Source of the DNA: Lineus longissimus
Lineage: Eukaryota; Nemertea; Pilidiophora; Heteronemertea; Lineidae
DNA: 64,000 nucleotides
Assembly (NCBI RefSeq): GCF_910592395.1
Contig: NC_088322.1
Span: 12,769,431-12,833,430 of the forward strand
Direction: 5' to 3'
Part shown: piece after piece, positions 1 through 12,151 of the stretch
How the letters are laid out: every line of letters starts with the position of its first letter
Numbering within the stretch: position 1 is the first letter of the stretch
Position numbers and translations under genes: made by a program
The notes under the pieces: generated by a model
Seen by the model: only the letters and a program-made list of their open reading frames with translations
Databases searched by the model: none
Told to the model about the DNA's origin: nothing

Positions 1-1344
1 GAAAAAGATAATGTTAACCAAGGCACACTTAGAAACTCTCCTCAAACCAGCTTTAATTTCACCATTTGCTATTCGTTGCACAAATAAACAGACTTTCGAA
101 CGAAAAGATTCCGGACCGAACACAACAGGACTCCGACACAGAAATCCTACCGTCTCACTTCTCGCGCCAGTGATATCGTAGTTTGGACGGCTTTTTTACA
201 GACATAAAAGACTAGAAGATGGTTCATATGTTATCATATGTCTGGTCGAGGGTTCGAATATCGTCGTGGCTGACTGTTTCCAAAAGATTGTTCTCATGAG
301 CTCTCTCGTCCGGGAGTCTTGAGACTTGAGAGGAAATCGCTTTGAGTTGAGCTCCTTCATGTGCTTTGGCTGACATTAGCGATCTTTTCCGAAGTGATCT
401 TAAAGTTTAGTTCAGCTTTAAGAACTAATATAAATCTGTATTGTCCCTCTTGCTGACAATCAGTAGTTTTCCGGTTTTTGCATTAGTTAATGATGTAGAA
501 TTAAACTGATACGATTGTCAATGCAATTGCACTGACGGTGAGTTATTGACAAGAAGTAATGAACTAGATCAGGTGTTATTAATGGTGTAAGCCTGTAGGA
601 TACAATTTTTTTAGACAACGAAGAGCTTAACAATAATTTAGAAAAGAGTACATTACTCTTTCAATATCCCCTAGCGCATGTACACGACCATCTACACGAT
701 GTATTACTATGCATTGTTAATTACATTTACTAGGAGACGTACATTTATTTTATTAGTCTCTTCGGTTGAACTTAATGCCGTGGAAATGCGCACTGTCATG
801 ACTAGATGGCCAAGCCTGTGCGTCGCTTCCCCGTTGCACTTATTGTTGATACCATTGCTCCTATGCCACCCATTATAGGCCTATGATAGTTTAAGCCCCA
901 CTTGAAATAGAACTTGAAATTTTTTTTGCCTTATATCACGTCCATGTTTACGACATTGTTCGATATGGTGCTTTCAATAGCATGCTAGAGTTGTTTGTCA
1001 AGAGCTTGTTCCCAAAGGTTCTGTATACTCACCTATTGAGTCTTGGCACCCTAGGTGTCACCCCTCTTCGCTCATTCCAATTAAGTATTGGGGAATCGGA
1101 AGGATCAACCATATTGCCTGAAGTGGGTGGGTGGGAGCGCAAGAAATTGATAATGATTATCCAACAAAATTATCTGAAGGTTCTTCTCTACGCTCATTCA
1201 TCTTGCGAACACACAATGAATTAGAAAGGATCACTCCGAGGCTGTACGTGGAATACAAACAACCGCTAAGTGCGTTCAATAGAAACAGACGTTTTCATCG
1301 GGTTCCAAGAGATTTTCAACTATCATTCATTATTTAATACTCCA
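1..1344. other. Non-coding stretch, nothing recognised
   Basis: Only short open frames with no recognisable protein features occur here. A GGTTCGA-type box lies near position 253, but the surrounding sequence does not fold as a tRNA. I see no convincing exon, repeat or RNA gene. Confidence 0.5.
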
Positions 1345-2960
1345 TCATATCACTTTTCCAAAATTATAAATACGACCGAAATGGTACATCCATTTCTATT
1401 ATATGTGCCCTCCTTGTATCTATGATGACTCCGCTGACTCTCATTAATGGCAAAATAACTGAAACTATAACGTCTGAATTCCTGGGATTTCTAGCTGTCT
1501 TGGCTGTAAGTAATCCCTGTCTGAGCCTATAGCCAAGACTTGCCGAGTTCTTTTCAATAATGGCTGAGATTAACAATACGGGTTGAACAGAATATTCAAA
1601 AGTTGTGTAGCTGATGGAGGGGGTCGCACATTGCTGCCACCCCTCACCAGACCACCTTTTAGACATAAAGGGTGCGCCAAAATGCATTCACTGCGTGTAG
1701 AATATTATTTCCTTTCATACCCCTTGGCTTCAAGTCATTGAGACTGATGCGAAGTGAGATACCAGCAAAATTGGTCATAGGGACATTCTTTGGAGTTATG
1801 TATCTCTCTGCAGTTCAACGGCAGCGAAAGGGCTAAACTTTATGAAATTTAAAGAATCAAAAGCAACATGTACTTACATTGTAGTAAGCGTAACAACTTG
1901 AAACAGGAATATCGATTCGGTTGTCGAAATTCTATAATGTATTCCAAATATAGATTGTAAAAGGTTTGTCCATACTGTCATATGATGCCCTCATTGACTC
2001 ATTGATGGCTCTGTTGTAATTACCGATAGACTGAAGGAGAGCTTGGGCCTATTTGTTGGGATTTTAGCTGACAGTAATCGCTGTCTAAGCCTGCATAGCC
2101 CAGACATTACAAAGGTCTCTCTTGTATACTTCCTGGTTTGTAAATGTAGCTCTGGGTATTATACAAAAGCGGGTATCCACCCTTTGGTTTGTCATTGTTG
2201 ATGGCCATCGCTAGATAGGAACTAAATGATTCATCCATTACTGTTTTAGAAACAACTGAATGGAGTCAGAGACAGTCATTAGAACTTTTAGCTATAGTAA
2301 CAAATACTATCTTATCCAGGCCCAGACATTTATAATGTCTATTCAGAGGTTTTGTCTGAAGTAAGGATAAGAGGGTTAGGCGAAGCGATCGCCATCTCAG
2401 TTGGTTCATGATTTCTGGAGTTGGAAGTGCCAACCTTTCGTCTTCCTCGTAGCTTTCTACAGTAGGAAGTGCCACTGAGTTCCTGTTGTGTATAGACAAA
2501 CTGAAATGTATTTTCGGGAAACTCCTCGTATTCTGCGCTGTATAATCCACCAACATGTCCGACCAATACCACAGAACGACATCAGCAAATAATGCTCTTT
2601 TGCCTTAAAAATCATGATTAATCGAATCATTTCTTTCGTCAACATGATCATGGCATCAAACATCACCCGAAATGTTTCATGCAAGAGGAATGATGTTTCA
2701 TGAAGTCAACATCGTGACAGGTGACGCCAATTTCCGTTGTTGACATCATGATCAGTTGATTAATGTAAAGTTTGTCGATGAGAGACAATAGGAATGATAG
2801 GTAACCATCAAGTGCAGTATCGACTGGGTACGAATTCTATTTCTCTCCCTCCGTCATTGGTGGTAAATGGTTTGTCCATTACGGTTACGATATATCCATT
2901 GACTGTGTTTAATGGCCCCTGTAATGACCAACTTTAACCGACCGGAATAAGCCGTTAGAC
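1345..2960. repeat. Old degenerate repeat array (at least 3 diverged copies)
   Basis: Several stretches resemble one another. A block around 1480-1540 (containing 'taatccctgtctgagcct') recurs around 2065-2110 ('taatcgctgtctaagcct'). A block at about 1960-2020 beginning 'ggtttgtccat' recurs at about 2868-2930. A weaker copy of the 'ttttagct...cagacatt' segment lies at about 2286-2335. The copies carry many substitutions and indels, so the array is old. There is no conserved reading frame across copies, and I do not recognise the family. Confidence 0.45.
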
Positions 2961-4842
2961 ACGTTAGATACTAAAAATACCAACCGCGTGTGTTATGGCG
3001 GTTAGCCGAAGACGGTTTCTGTAGTGTTCTCCAATGTTTTCCATTAAGATTTTATTACCATTAGTTGTTTATTACTCGTCTGAGTCCGACAGTTTTGGCT
3101 CTACATGGAGTCCAACATTTATCCTCCACTTATTTGCCATATACACCTACGCCGCCCACGTGGCATAGCCGTCAGTGTATTGTGACAAACACTTGCTTCG
3201 CAACGTGGTAGGCTTGAGATGGAGGTGGCGAAATCGTGGTTTGGTAGCCCTTGAGGACTAGGCCTTCTCTTCAAATGATCCGGTTACATAGGTGCGTACC
3301 TTCCACAACTCTGCAACCAAGCTATCAATACACGATGAACTGATGGTTGCATTCACATACCAAAGCTCAACACCCTGGAATGTCCTTTCAAAGTGTGAAA
3401 TAAATGAACGGTAATGAGGCGAAGTCGATTTGTGTCTTCGGTAAACTCTTACAATATGAGTTGCTAGACGACATACTCGTAATTCCATGTCATTGGGTAG
3501 GTGTAACCCCCAACCCCCGGATTGAGAACAGAAATCTGCCTCAAGCTTTCCCAATCACCATAATCACGGGCGTCCCTCAGACGTTGATCGGAGTTCCGGA
3601 CACTCCAAATGCCAATCGCTAACTCTCCAAATGCCAGTAGCTACGTTGAAGTATCGCTTCCTTCCCTCCTCTGTATCGTAATCAATTTTCTTGGTTAATG
3701 GGAGTCTATAATCTGAACAACGGACCAACCGTGAAAATAAGTAGGAGCGAATAGATCGAATGGTCATGGAAGTAAATTAGGACGCTAAATACTTTAACCC
3801 CTAGATTTGTTCCCTCCAAAGTAACTTATGTTCTGATTTCATTCCATTTGACGTGAAAATAACAGTACAAAAAAGTTGTCAAGTTGCGTATATATCAAAA
3901 TTTAGAGTTAGTATAATATTTGTCAACTGCAGGTTCTAGTACAGCTTTTTCCATGTCAATGTTAAAAAAAAGATTGACAACTTGGTTTGACCTGACCAGT
4001 TGCATTTTCGAATAGCCTTAATATTCTGATTGTGCCAATTGTCTCGAAATTATCAAAATGACACTTGTTCTCCTTCTTGCAAAACTTGTTCAATTTACAT
4101 GACAAAAACTGGTTTCTGCTTGAAGGTGTATATGGCCATCTCTGGTTTATCAGTAAAAATCTTAAAAAATTCACCCCCTAGTTGCAAAATTACTGCAAAG
4201 CCGTATACAATGCAGTTGAAACAAAGGAGCGAGCTAAAAAAAACCTTCACATCATTTGTGAGGCAAACAAGCTGACACGAAACCCGCAGATTTCCGCATG
4301 GTGGTTACATTACTGGGCAATACCATGCTGGGAAGCGGTTGGTGATCGCTTGCGAAATGCTCGGAGAATGTTGGAATTATTTCGACAGCCACGCAACACT
4401 TCTGCCAATTAGCAGCGGAGATGGGTAAAGTAAAGAGATACGCCAATAGAACAAACACGAGGGTGAAAAGTCAGTAAACACTAGTGGCAAATTGAAGTAA
4501 TCGCGGGGAGCAATTCCTCTGCTTCAACAGGCTGGTTGATCTTTCTGTTCTCTACAATGAAAAGGTATTGATAATTCGAAAGTATCGTCCTGCTTTTAAT
4601 CAAGAGGATTGTCTCTCAACGAAACGAAAACGTGCTGAAAGTCATGTTTACAGTATGGTGGAGGTAATGATGTACAGAAAAACGTGTAGCAGTCGAACAT
4701 GTATGCAGAGGTTTCTCTGATTTGCTGACTTGCATCCGCAAAAATTATGCATGAAGATGCTATGCTGGTGATGAATTGAACTAGGATTTAAAAATTAGTT
4801 TCGCTTTAAATTGATGAAATAGAGAAAGTGATAGGCACTAAC
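2961..4842. other. Probable intron or intergenic DNA, no exon found
   Basis: This stretch lies directly downstream (on the minus strand) of the splice donor at 4841-4842. It is therefore probably the first intron of the gene whose first coding exon is at 4843-4968. No open frame here looks like a continuation of that protein. The next exon may lie beyond the start of the window. Confidence 0.4.
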
Positions 4843-4968
4843 CTGATGGAAATGCGGACTTCCAGATGTACCATTTTTGAATCCGCCATCATTGTTATCC
4901 GAACCATTAACATTCAGATCAGAGTCCATGAAACCTGGACTCATTGTTGCTGCCGTTGTTGTAGCCAT
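4843..4968 (-). CDS. First coding exon of an unidentified gene (partial)
   Basis: On the minus strand an ATG in a good context (AAAATGGCT) at 4968 opens a 42-codon frame. It runs to CATCAG followed by GTTAGT, a good match to a 5' splice donor, so the exon is 126 bp and ends in phase 0. The encoded N-terminus begins MATTTAATMSPGFMDSD and continues with a region rich in Asn, Gly, Ser and Asp, ending near SGSPHFHQ. It has no signal peptide or membrane segment. Low-complexity N-termini like this are common in RNA-binding proteins and transcription factors, but I do not recognise the gene. No downstream exon was found in the remaining 4.8 kb on this strand, so a long first intron leaving the window is likely. 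A TGACGTA motif (CRE-like) lies at 5005-5011, about 37 bp upstream of the ATG. The exon call is inference from splice-site and codon structure. Confidence 0.55.
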
Positions 4969-6095
4969 TTTAGATATGTTCTAATACGTTTTCGCAAAAC
5001 TCAGTGACGTAGTTCGCACATGCGATAATTCCTAACAACAAGTGATTGTGTGCTTCACAGAAATTACAACGTTTGTTTATTCTTTCGTCCACGAATTGCG
5101 TAGTTTAACGATACCATTTTCGAACGAATCATCAAATATTGCGGACATCATGGTAATGCATTTCCTCGGCAATCAATACCCCCAAATAGCCTTTAAGGAG
5201 GTGATTTTCAAAGTTTGTCACAAACTTAAGACAAAAAGCCATTCACTTGTATCCCAACTACGTTTTATATTCCGTGCAACAGCGAATAATTTTTCGTGTC
5301 GATTTTAATTGCCATTAAAGAAACACATGGCGAAGATCCTTTCTTTATCCAACAACAAAAACGTTTTCGCTGTAAAGCTCCCGAAATAATGACTTCCCAA
5401 AGATACCTCCACGAACGAATCTTTATTAAAAGCAGGCTCAGATCACCTGAGAAGCAATTAATTCCTCAAAGAAAGAATAAGAGAAGACGATCTATTCTAA
5501 TCTTCGTCGACTTTCTGTGAATCCGTCAAAGCAGCTCCTTCCAATCAGCCGCGATCAGTGTTAGAATATCGCCAATCAATCTCGACCATATTGCGTGAGT
5601 CGTGGCGTCAGCGAGCTGCGCCTCCTGAAAAGTAGAACGCTTAGTTATCTGTTGTTATGTTTTGATCATGTTGGTAGTGAGTTTATGCCCGACAAATTGT
5701 TTAGAACCGACAGCGTGGGTGCATTCTGAGGGAATAGAGAAGGTATCACGTATCGAGTGTCATTCACTGTGACTGATGTTTTCTAAGTTACCTTAATTTG
5801 TTAAAAAAAATGCTTACGAGGCTATTTTTAGTCATATATGCAAGTCAAGTAGTTTAAGCAAAGTGAATGTATGAAAAAGTGACGTTCCAATAATTGGCAG
5901 GAAATGAAGGGGGCAGCATGTCAAGAATATGCAATTTGTTCACAAAACGTTTCGTGCTTTTTTCTCTACTCCGGATTTAATGAACTTTTCAGACAATGAG
6001 TTTCTGCGTGCTCTCAATTTGATAGCGTATTCATTCAGGTTTAATTTGAATTATAATTTGCGTTTGACAAACCGAATGATATCAGGCTACTATTT
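4969..6095. other. Probable promoter/5' region of the minus-strand gene; otherwise non-coding
   Basis: This is sequence upstream of the candidate first exon at 4843-4968. The only notable site is a TGACGTA CRE-like motif at 5005-5011. Open frames at 5042-5520 show no domain or splice logic. The transcription start cannot be placed. Confidence 0.35.
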
Positions 6096-6172
6096 TCAAT
6101 AGGGTCCAATATCGACGCTGCCGATGTTTTGAACGTCGCCTCTAGTCAGGTGCAGATGTTGAATCCCAGATC
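6096..6172 (-). CDS. Doubtful terminal exon (strand ambiguous)
   Basis: On the minus strand a pyrimidine-rich tract ending TATTTTCAG is followed by an open frame of 24 codons ending in TGA (peptide SGIQHLHLTRGDVQNIGSVD, then IGPY). This is compatible with a last coding exon. However, the plus strand over the same bases also offers an AATAG acceptor, an open frame and an AGTCAG/GTGCAG donor. The exon is short, unrecognised and could be chance. No partner exon was identified on either strand. Confidence 0.2.
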
Positions 6173-6443
6173 CTGAAAATAGAGAAATTAGAACTGCTAT
6201 TAGAATACCACCACGATCAACTGGAATCAGTTTTGTATGACGTTTTATTTCTGGTTAGTTGGCATGAATTGGTTGTAGCAAGAAATATATTTTAATCTGT
6301 AAACATTGCCTCCTTGCAAATAGGAACAGAAAACGTCATGACCGATTAGAGAAAAAGATCAGTCTGAGATTAAGTCGGTGATAATTTGGCCACGATAATC
6401 CATGATTATTAGCTTAAAAATCATTGCATCTGGTGGCTAAGTT

Positions 6444-6652
6444 GATATTTGCAACTCAAATACTGAGACGTATCATTTGGGTATCATGTAAACCGGCCTG
6501 GCACTTGGCAGGTAATTAGATATTTACGACTCAAATATTGAGGATGTATCATTTGGGTGTCATGGAAAGCGGCCTGGCACTTGGCAGGTAAATAGATATT
6601 TACAACTCAAATATTGAGGACGTATCATTTGGGTGTCATGGAAAGCGCCGTG
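6444..6652. repeat. Tandem repeat, 75-76 bp unit, about 2.75 copies
   Basis: Units begin with GATATTT at 6444, 6519 and 6595, giving periods of 75 and 76 bp. Each contains 'actcaaatattgag', 'gtatcatttgggt', 'tcatg' and 'ggcctggcacttggcaggta'. Units 2 and 3 are closer to each other than to unit 1. The third unit diverges after 'catggaaagcg'. Confidence 0.9.
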
Positions 6653-9600
6653 ACACAGTGAAGGAACATCCAACTTATCATCGACATGTGGTGGCTTCGA
6701 GGCTCGATCAGTACCATTTGGTACTTTAGCTTGTCTGAGTTGGGCAACTGTGTGTACCTTTTGGTTTCTGCAGAAAGGTTTCTTGATTAGGGTTGGGAAT
6801 GGATGTAAAGTGCTTTGTTGTTGTACAGTAAAGAGAATTGTGTAAGAATTTTTCGAATACATTTGAACGTTATTTATATTAGCACATCATTTCTGGCCTG
6901 ATATAAGATAGCTTTGAGGAACTCAGAGGGCCTTTTTTGAGGCGAACATTAGTAAACATATATCACAGAAGGACGTCATATCGCTTTCAATATTGCAAAG
7001 ATACCTCTGACACAGTGAATTCTCTCGTGAACCTGATTGAAATATCTAACTGCAAGATTGGGTTTAGGAAATCAAAAGATAAGCCACAGTTCATTACTCT
7101 CTAGATCAAGGAGACGAATGTAATCATATATTCGTCTAATATTTCGCCCCGATGTCGATATGGGTACCACAGCTGTATTTCAAGAACCATATGAATCGCA
7201 AAGTTGTCGATATAGAGACAGAGAACTTCGAAACTGAGATAAATGTCTCTGACACTTTAAAGGGGCAACTTTGGCATGCAAAAGGATTGGGAAAAATTGA
7301 ACACTAATCTCAGGATGCCATAATATGTCTGTCATCAATGGTTTAAAATGTCGAAACTGCGGTCATGAAAACATGTCATGCTTGTATGAGAATCCATTTT
7401 TACTCAGGCACACATTTTTTTTCTCAAGCATTATGAATAAAAACCTTGTCAAGAGCGTTGGCATATTTTGCTCAAACTATGGCTGTGCGTCATCTCATGC
7501 ATGAGAATCAATTCACGATATTCATAATCATACCCTCGATAATAGCACGTGTTTATGGGTAATATAGCAACCGATTTTAATTAGAAATATCACCTTGTTG
7601 GCCCCAAATAAGAATTTAATCTATCTTGTGGTATGGAAACAGAATACAGAATACAGATACTGGAACTTTCTCCGTGACTCGGGCAGCATTAGCTGTTTTT
7701 GCATGGACGGTTGAAACCCGATTAGAGTAAATCCTCTTGGTTCTCTGGGTAAATATCTGCGGCGAGAAATCTGCAGCACCGCCAGACCGATGAGTGTAAT
7801 GAAAGTAATGAAACATGAAGAAAATATACCCTCTGTTTGTTTTTTTAAACAGAACACGGTTTTAAGCACTCCTTTTAAGTAAGTGGCTTGAGCTTGTGGT
7901 CACTGAATGACCCTGACCATCAGAGAAAAGATGTGTTAGTCACTATACTTCACATCGTTCGTCTAAATATCCGTTCGCCTCGAGCATTGTCGAGTTTGTG
8001 ACGTTGCGTAGTGTTTCAGCGGTCACTCGGTACGATAGAAGAGTACCGTTGTTAGTTAGGTAATGATGTTCTAATTCATAATAGAATGCCCATCCATTGT
8101 TCAATATTTCCAATTTCTTCGATCTGCTATTCTACGTTGACAGGTTTTACGCGTTGGACAATGATCATTGGTGCAACTTAATAACGTAATTCAGCCGTTC
8201 TCTTGGGACTTAAATGTCACATGCAAAATGCATCTATCATCCTCACAGACAATGGTTAATGAACGCCAGGCGGAAGATGCTGATTAACTTCCTATGCGGC
8301 TGTTACTACTCTCGAATTCTATTCTTGAATTTAGTGAACTAGCTGAATTGAAATGCAATTTGAGGACACAAGACATGTCCTGCCCATGTCGAAATGCCTG
8401 GTAGGATTCTTAAATGGTGATGTTTAGGATCGTATTCTGTTTCGTATGCATACATGTACATCCTTAATCTTTAAGATCCTTAACGAGCCTGGTTTATTAA
8501 TTGAGAATTATTACAAGAAACTTGTAGAGATTGTACTTGCACACAAGTATTAGAAACTGAATAAAATCTAGCTAAGACTCTTATAGGGATATTCGATCTG
8601 GGATGTGCCTGATCGAGTATGCGCTGATCGACAATGCCAGCTTTTGCATGGGTTACCGCGATCCCAGCCTTGACAACATTTTTTCTTTAGATGATTTACT
8701 ACTGTTTATCAAGCACTTTGTAGAAGTTCTTGATGGCCAGACCAAAAGAACCACCCGACAGTGGCCAGGTGGGTTCGTTTCTGAAATCTTAAAACCTTGG
8801 GATTTAATTAAATCATTCATCTGAAATTCCTGTATCAGCCCAAAATCCTTGAAATGTAATTAATAATAACAATTACTGACGGCGCTCCGGGTATTCCTAA
8901 ATCAGAGCGATTAACACAAATTCCATCCGGAATATTTGATTTAAATAACATATCCTCTCCGGAAAGTGTCGAGACTTTCAGCAATTAACCTCCCCCTCCC
9001 GGGACTTGCCGAGTCGTCACGACAATTACCAATCCCGGAAGGAATATGGAAAAGCAGTCAATATGCTTTGTAACATATACCGTCATCGCTCATTCTAAGA
9101 CTGTGTGTCACAGATAGGGATTTCAGACGAAATATTACAGCTGTGTCTGGCGTTATGGCGTTTCAGGATTTTGTAGAATGGGGATTCGGCATGAAGCCCT
9201 GTTTACCATTGCATTGTTTATAGCTGACCTCGGAACGAAAAGTAGTAGTAGGTTGGGGATGGATTATCCGCAAGTTACTCACCCTGTGTATTTTTTTCCT
9301 GCATTGTTAGTATTTTGAGATCTGAGGCGGATTAAAATGGCGTTAGGACACCAAGATGTAATGCTCTACACTGGCTTATTTATCATGTCAACATAAGTGT
9401 ATTCCCATCACTACTGAAAGGAATTCATCTGTCGATAGTGTTGCTCGTTCTTCACAAAAAGCACTTGGCCACCTTTTTGGAGAAGCGTCTGCCTTTGTGG
9501 CATTAGTCTCTGTCAAAACTAATATTCTGGCTGCAATTTTGGGCTTTCACTTCCATAAGCTACAACTGATATCTGTGTCCACTTTCAATCTAACAAAAAG

Positions 9601-10614
9601 TCCTCAATGATGCGAAACGTCTGCAAATCACTGAAGGTAGAATGACTATAGCAGCCATGTGTCAGTTTGAATAACTACACTCTAACGAAAATAAAACAAA
9701 AGCAGCATTTGTTAACCCATGTGATGTCACAACTAGGGAATGTAGTAACCTCACTGAGCAGTTTACATCAGTTGTTTTTGCGACAATAAGATAGCTGACG
9801 ATGTGACATGCGACTTGGGGGAAAATCAAATCTACTTGGTGTAAAGTTTGCCAGTTTGCAGAATATGATGGGGAATGTAGGAAATGAAAGTATGCTACTG
9901 GCAAGTGTGGGTGATGAAGTAATAAGAGTATAAAATCATGTTGGGTTGTCTGGTTGTAGTTTTTACGGTACTAAACACTCCTAAAACGGCTGCATTTCAA
10001 TCTCTGATACGCAACCTGTGCTACAGAATGGATTGAGGCGGATGAAAACACGGGTCTGTGTGGCATCTTGGTTAAGTCGCATCTACTGGGCATGCCCTAA
10101 TAATCTTTGATGATTGCCAGGAGAAGCGCGGCGTGATTAAACAAACACACTGTTTGTATTTTCAGAGTCAGCGTTTAGATTATGCAAAATAGATTGAAAC
10201 AAAATGACAAATTTGTTTGGCATTCTGGTATGCGTGCTGAAGGAGTCACGCGAATACCATGTGATTTGACTTAAATGTCTGCATTCTAATAGAAAAACAT
10301 AAAACTATATCCGAACCAATTTTACTGTGGTATCAGTGTACGTGTACGTGTGACCATCAGAGAAAAGCCAGATTTTGAATAAAAAAATCCACCGCATTTT
10401 ATATTCTGATGATGAACGTACATCATGACCCATTGTTGGATACCAAATATAATTATAATACACCAGTATATCTAATATGATAAAAAGATCTTCAGGTCAT
10501 GTTGATTTAAAACCTGAGCGACTATCTGCTTGTCTCCAACAGTGTGTTTGAGAAGAGTGGAGATATCGTACTCCTGGCCTGTAGTTAACTCGTTTCCTTA
10601 TGATGCGTCTCATT
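6653..10614. other. Non-coding stretch, nothing recognised
   Basis: No open frame in this stretch has recognisable domains. The frame at 8603-8824 ends near a donor-like CCAG/GTGGGT but has no convincing acceptor or similarity. No tandem repeat or RNA gene was seen. Confidence 0.45.
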
Positions 10615-10949
10615 TTAAAGTGATACTATGATGTGATTTACAACTTTGCGGAAATACGTCCGTTTTTAATTGTTGATCACAAATGTAAAGCTCAAATTTT
10701 CCCTTTTTGATTAGATTTATTATAAAATCGCTGAATGTGAACCACCGCGACCGCGAAAATGTTCATGCTGTGACGTCATCTACGAAAACGGCATCGAAGC
10801 GAGCCGTCCGGGCGGGATTAAACCATCAATTTCTAGAAAATGTGCATTTCGATTCGAAAACCTTACCGATTTATGAGAAAGTGACGTAGTCATTTGTCAA
10901 AAACAGCTAAAACATTATATGGTGAAATTTGACACGAGTTACCCTTTAA
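10615..10949. repeat. Possible small non-autonomous DNA element (MITE-like)
   Basis: The stretch starts TTAAAGTGATACT and ends with the reverse complement of a related sequence (AGTTACCCTTTAA). This gives imperfect 13-bp terminal inverted repeats with about 10 matches. It has no coding capacity. The interior contains a perfect TGACGTCA and a second TGACGTA. The terminal repeats are weak and no other copy lies in the window, so the call is tentative. Confidence 0.25.
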
Positions 10950-12151
10950 CCTCAACGCACTCGGGTGACCTTACTACAGACAGTGAACGCATATTCTAAA
11001 ACTATTGTGATGTTGTTGCAAGAAGTGTGGAAAATCTGTCCTTCTCGAACATACTTTCTTTACATCATTCAAGAGTACGCCACCATGTGTACATCACGTA
11101 CAGCGACTTAAATGAAATTATTAGCTTTCTGGCCACGGCCTTCTCCCTAAGGACGGTCGTTGTTTAATGCCATGCATGGGAATTGGCTAATAACTCTGTA
11201 ATACATACGGCCAAATCTGGTCCCGGTAGCAAAATATCCGATCATTTATAGCAAATTAGACTATTTAGATGCGTCTGGTCTCATGAGGCTGACGTTTCTA
11301 TTCACCTTCAACTTTCGTAATAATAATGGCAACAGGAAGCATTACATGACCAACATAGGAATTAGACGCCATATTTTGGATTTGTTGCACGATGTTTTCT
11401 ACTCGGTATTTCAATAGAAAGTAGTTGGTTTTCCATTTCACTAGAAAAGGCGCAATGCCCAATGCTGCACAGGGCTGTATAAGGTGGCTAAGACACAAAA
11501 GTATAAACCATTGTTTTCTTGTCAGCTCTTGTCAATTCTCTGTAAGTTATGTTTGATTTATACTGATAGACCTTTACGGATGATGAGCTATTGAACAATT
11601 GTCATCAGGCCAAGTTCTTCCCCAGGCGTGTTATTGTTCAAAATAGTGTGACAGTCGGCTTTCATAATTAACGGCTGTCTTAAAATACTATTTTCTCAAT
11701 GATGCCACAGCTTAGCTATTTCAGGACATGATATGTTAATTATAGCTTTGTCGAGTATGCTGTTGTTTTGATTCCATTCTCATTTTAGCTATTTGTAGAG
11801 TAGGTTTGTTCCGTATCAGGAGGTAAAATCATCGTGAGTACGATACGCAGACCTCAAGTTGGAGGAATCTCTTCATTTTGATTGCCAAGTTTCTGGAATT
11901 TGAGCAAAACCGGAACTTATATTCAATGCGATTTTGCTGATGGAACTGAGTTAAAATTTGGCTCGCCATGATATGTTTCATGTTTTTATTTTGGTTGGTT
12001 ACGAATTTTCTCTCCTATTTCCAATCTAAAATATTTGTTCGCGCGGCATATCTTCGCGAGTCAGGGTTGTTTGCGAAAATAAACGCCGGCGAAAATCTTT
12101 CTGTTCACCGATGCTTTTGGCCAACATCCAACCTCTCTGACTGTTTCAGAC

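Noticed and set aside
190-275. tRNA-like B-box GGGTTCGAAT
   Set aside because: Flanking arms do not pair and there is no plausible A-box; kept only as a possible decayed SINE trace.
6560-6862. 100-residue minus-strand frame overlapping the 75-bp tandem repeat
   Set aside because: Its C-terminal part is the tandem repeat read in frame and the rest has no recognisable features.
8603-8824. Possible plus-strand exon with a CCAG/GTGGGT donor
   Set aside because: No credible acceptor, no recognisable protein, no partner exon.
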